Shown: one piece after another, positions 6,576-6,599 of the stretch
Numbering within the stretch: position 1 is the first letter of the stretch
Layout: each line of letters begins with the position of its first letter
NCBI GenBank assembly: GCA_031255425.1
Contig: JAIRSN010000226.1
Coordinates: 1 to 6,599, forward strand
Length of the DNA stretch: 6,599 nt
DNA from: Dysgonamonadaceae bacterium
GTDB lineage: Bacteria; Bacteroidota; Bacteroidia; Bacteroidales; Azobacteroidaceae
Direction: 5' to 3'
Program-made: the position numbers and the translations under genes
The notes under the pieces: generated by a model
The model's database searches: none
Seen by the model: the letters and a program-made list of their open reading frames with translations, nothing else
What the model was told of the DNA's origin: nothing

Positions 6576-6599
6576 CAAATTTTCACGATTGTGGGGTAA

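Larger units (their letters stand above)
6340..6599. repeat. G+C-rich hairpin-dense intergenic element, REP/BIME-like
   Basis: No credible gene occupies this segment, which is much richer in G+C than the divergent region at 4923-5189. It holds a run of perfect stems: GGGGT/ACCCC (6409-6424), a 7-bp stem (6437-6453) and an 8-bp stem (6464-6483), followed by a long imperfect inverted repeat (6478-6575). Adjacent short hairpins of this kind (CCCT-GAA-AGGG type and CCCAGGGC-ATTC-GCCCTGGG type) resemble dispersed intergenic repeats I recall from Bacteroidales genomes, often assigned to REP-like families. That resemblance is from memory and was not searched. The region could instead be a structured RNA or a cluster of attenuators. 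The right end may run beyond the window. Confidence 0.45.

Noticed and set aside
6257..6586. Small open frames on both strands in the hairpin-rich 3' segment
   Set aside because: Their translations are low-complexity Gly/Pro-rich sequence created by the G+C-rich inverted repeats. No leader or domain supports them.

Overview
The window reads as a piece of a carbohydrate-utilisation locus from a Bacteroidota genome, most likely of the order Bacteroidales. The main evidence is a complete hybrid two-component system (HTCS) regulator, in which sensor, kinase, receiver and AraC-type DNA-binding domain share one chain. Supporting evidence is two glycoside-hydrolase-family lipoproteins, starts preceded by A-rich leaders, and a perfect match to the Bacteroidota -7 promoter element (TAnnTTTG). 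Coding DNA is richer in G+C than I would expect for a typical Bacteroides, and the divergent intergenic region is strongly A+T-rich. I cannot name the genus.

Layout. On the minus strand a GH16 endo-beta-glucanase-type lipoprotein (6-800) lies 96 bp downstream of the 1341-residue HTCS gene (897-4922). A 267-bp A+T-rich region (4923-5189) separates the HTCS from a divergent plus-strand gene (5190-6260) for a GH26-fold lipoprotein. The divergent region holds an 11-bp sequence, TTGCGACAAAT, repeated directly at a 22-bp period, and a TAnnTTTG element just before the GH26-like gene. After that gene come a weak terminator-like hairpin and a G+C-rich, hairpin-dense non-coding segment (about 6340-6599) that looks like a dispersed REP/BIME-like intergenic repeat.

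How the parts may work together. By analogy with known HTCS-controlled polysaccharide loci, the sensor would bind an oligosaccharide in the periplasm and activate its neighbours, probably through the direct repeat. GH16 keeps its full catalytic motif and should cut beta-1,3 or mixed-linkage glucan. The GH26-like protein keeps the family scaffold and the nucleophile motif, but the His-Glu pair that holds the catalytic acid/base is Pro-Ser and the His of the conserved Ser-Trp-His motif is Lys. It is therefore predicted to be a non-hydrolytic glycan-binding protein or an enzyme with altered chemistry. This is the most interesting observation in the window. No SusC/SusD pair is visible, but GH16 ends only 5 bases from the left edge, so the locus may continue beyond it.
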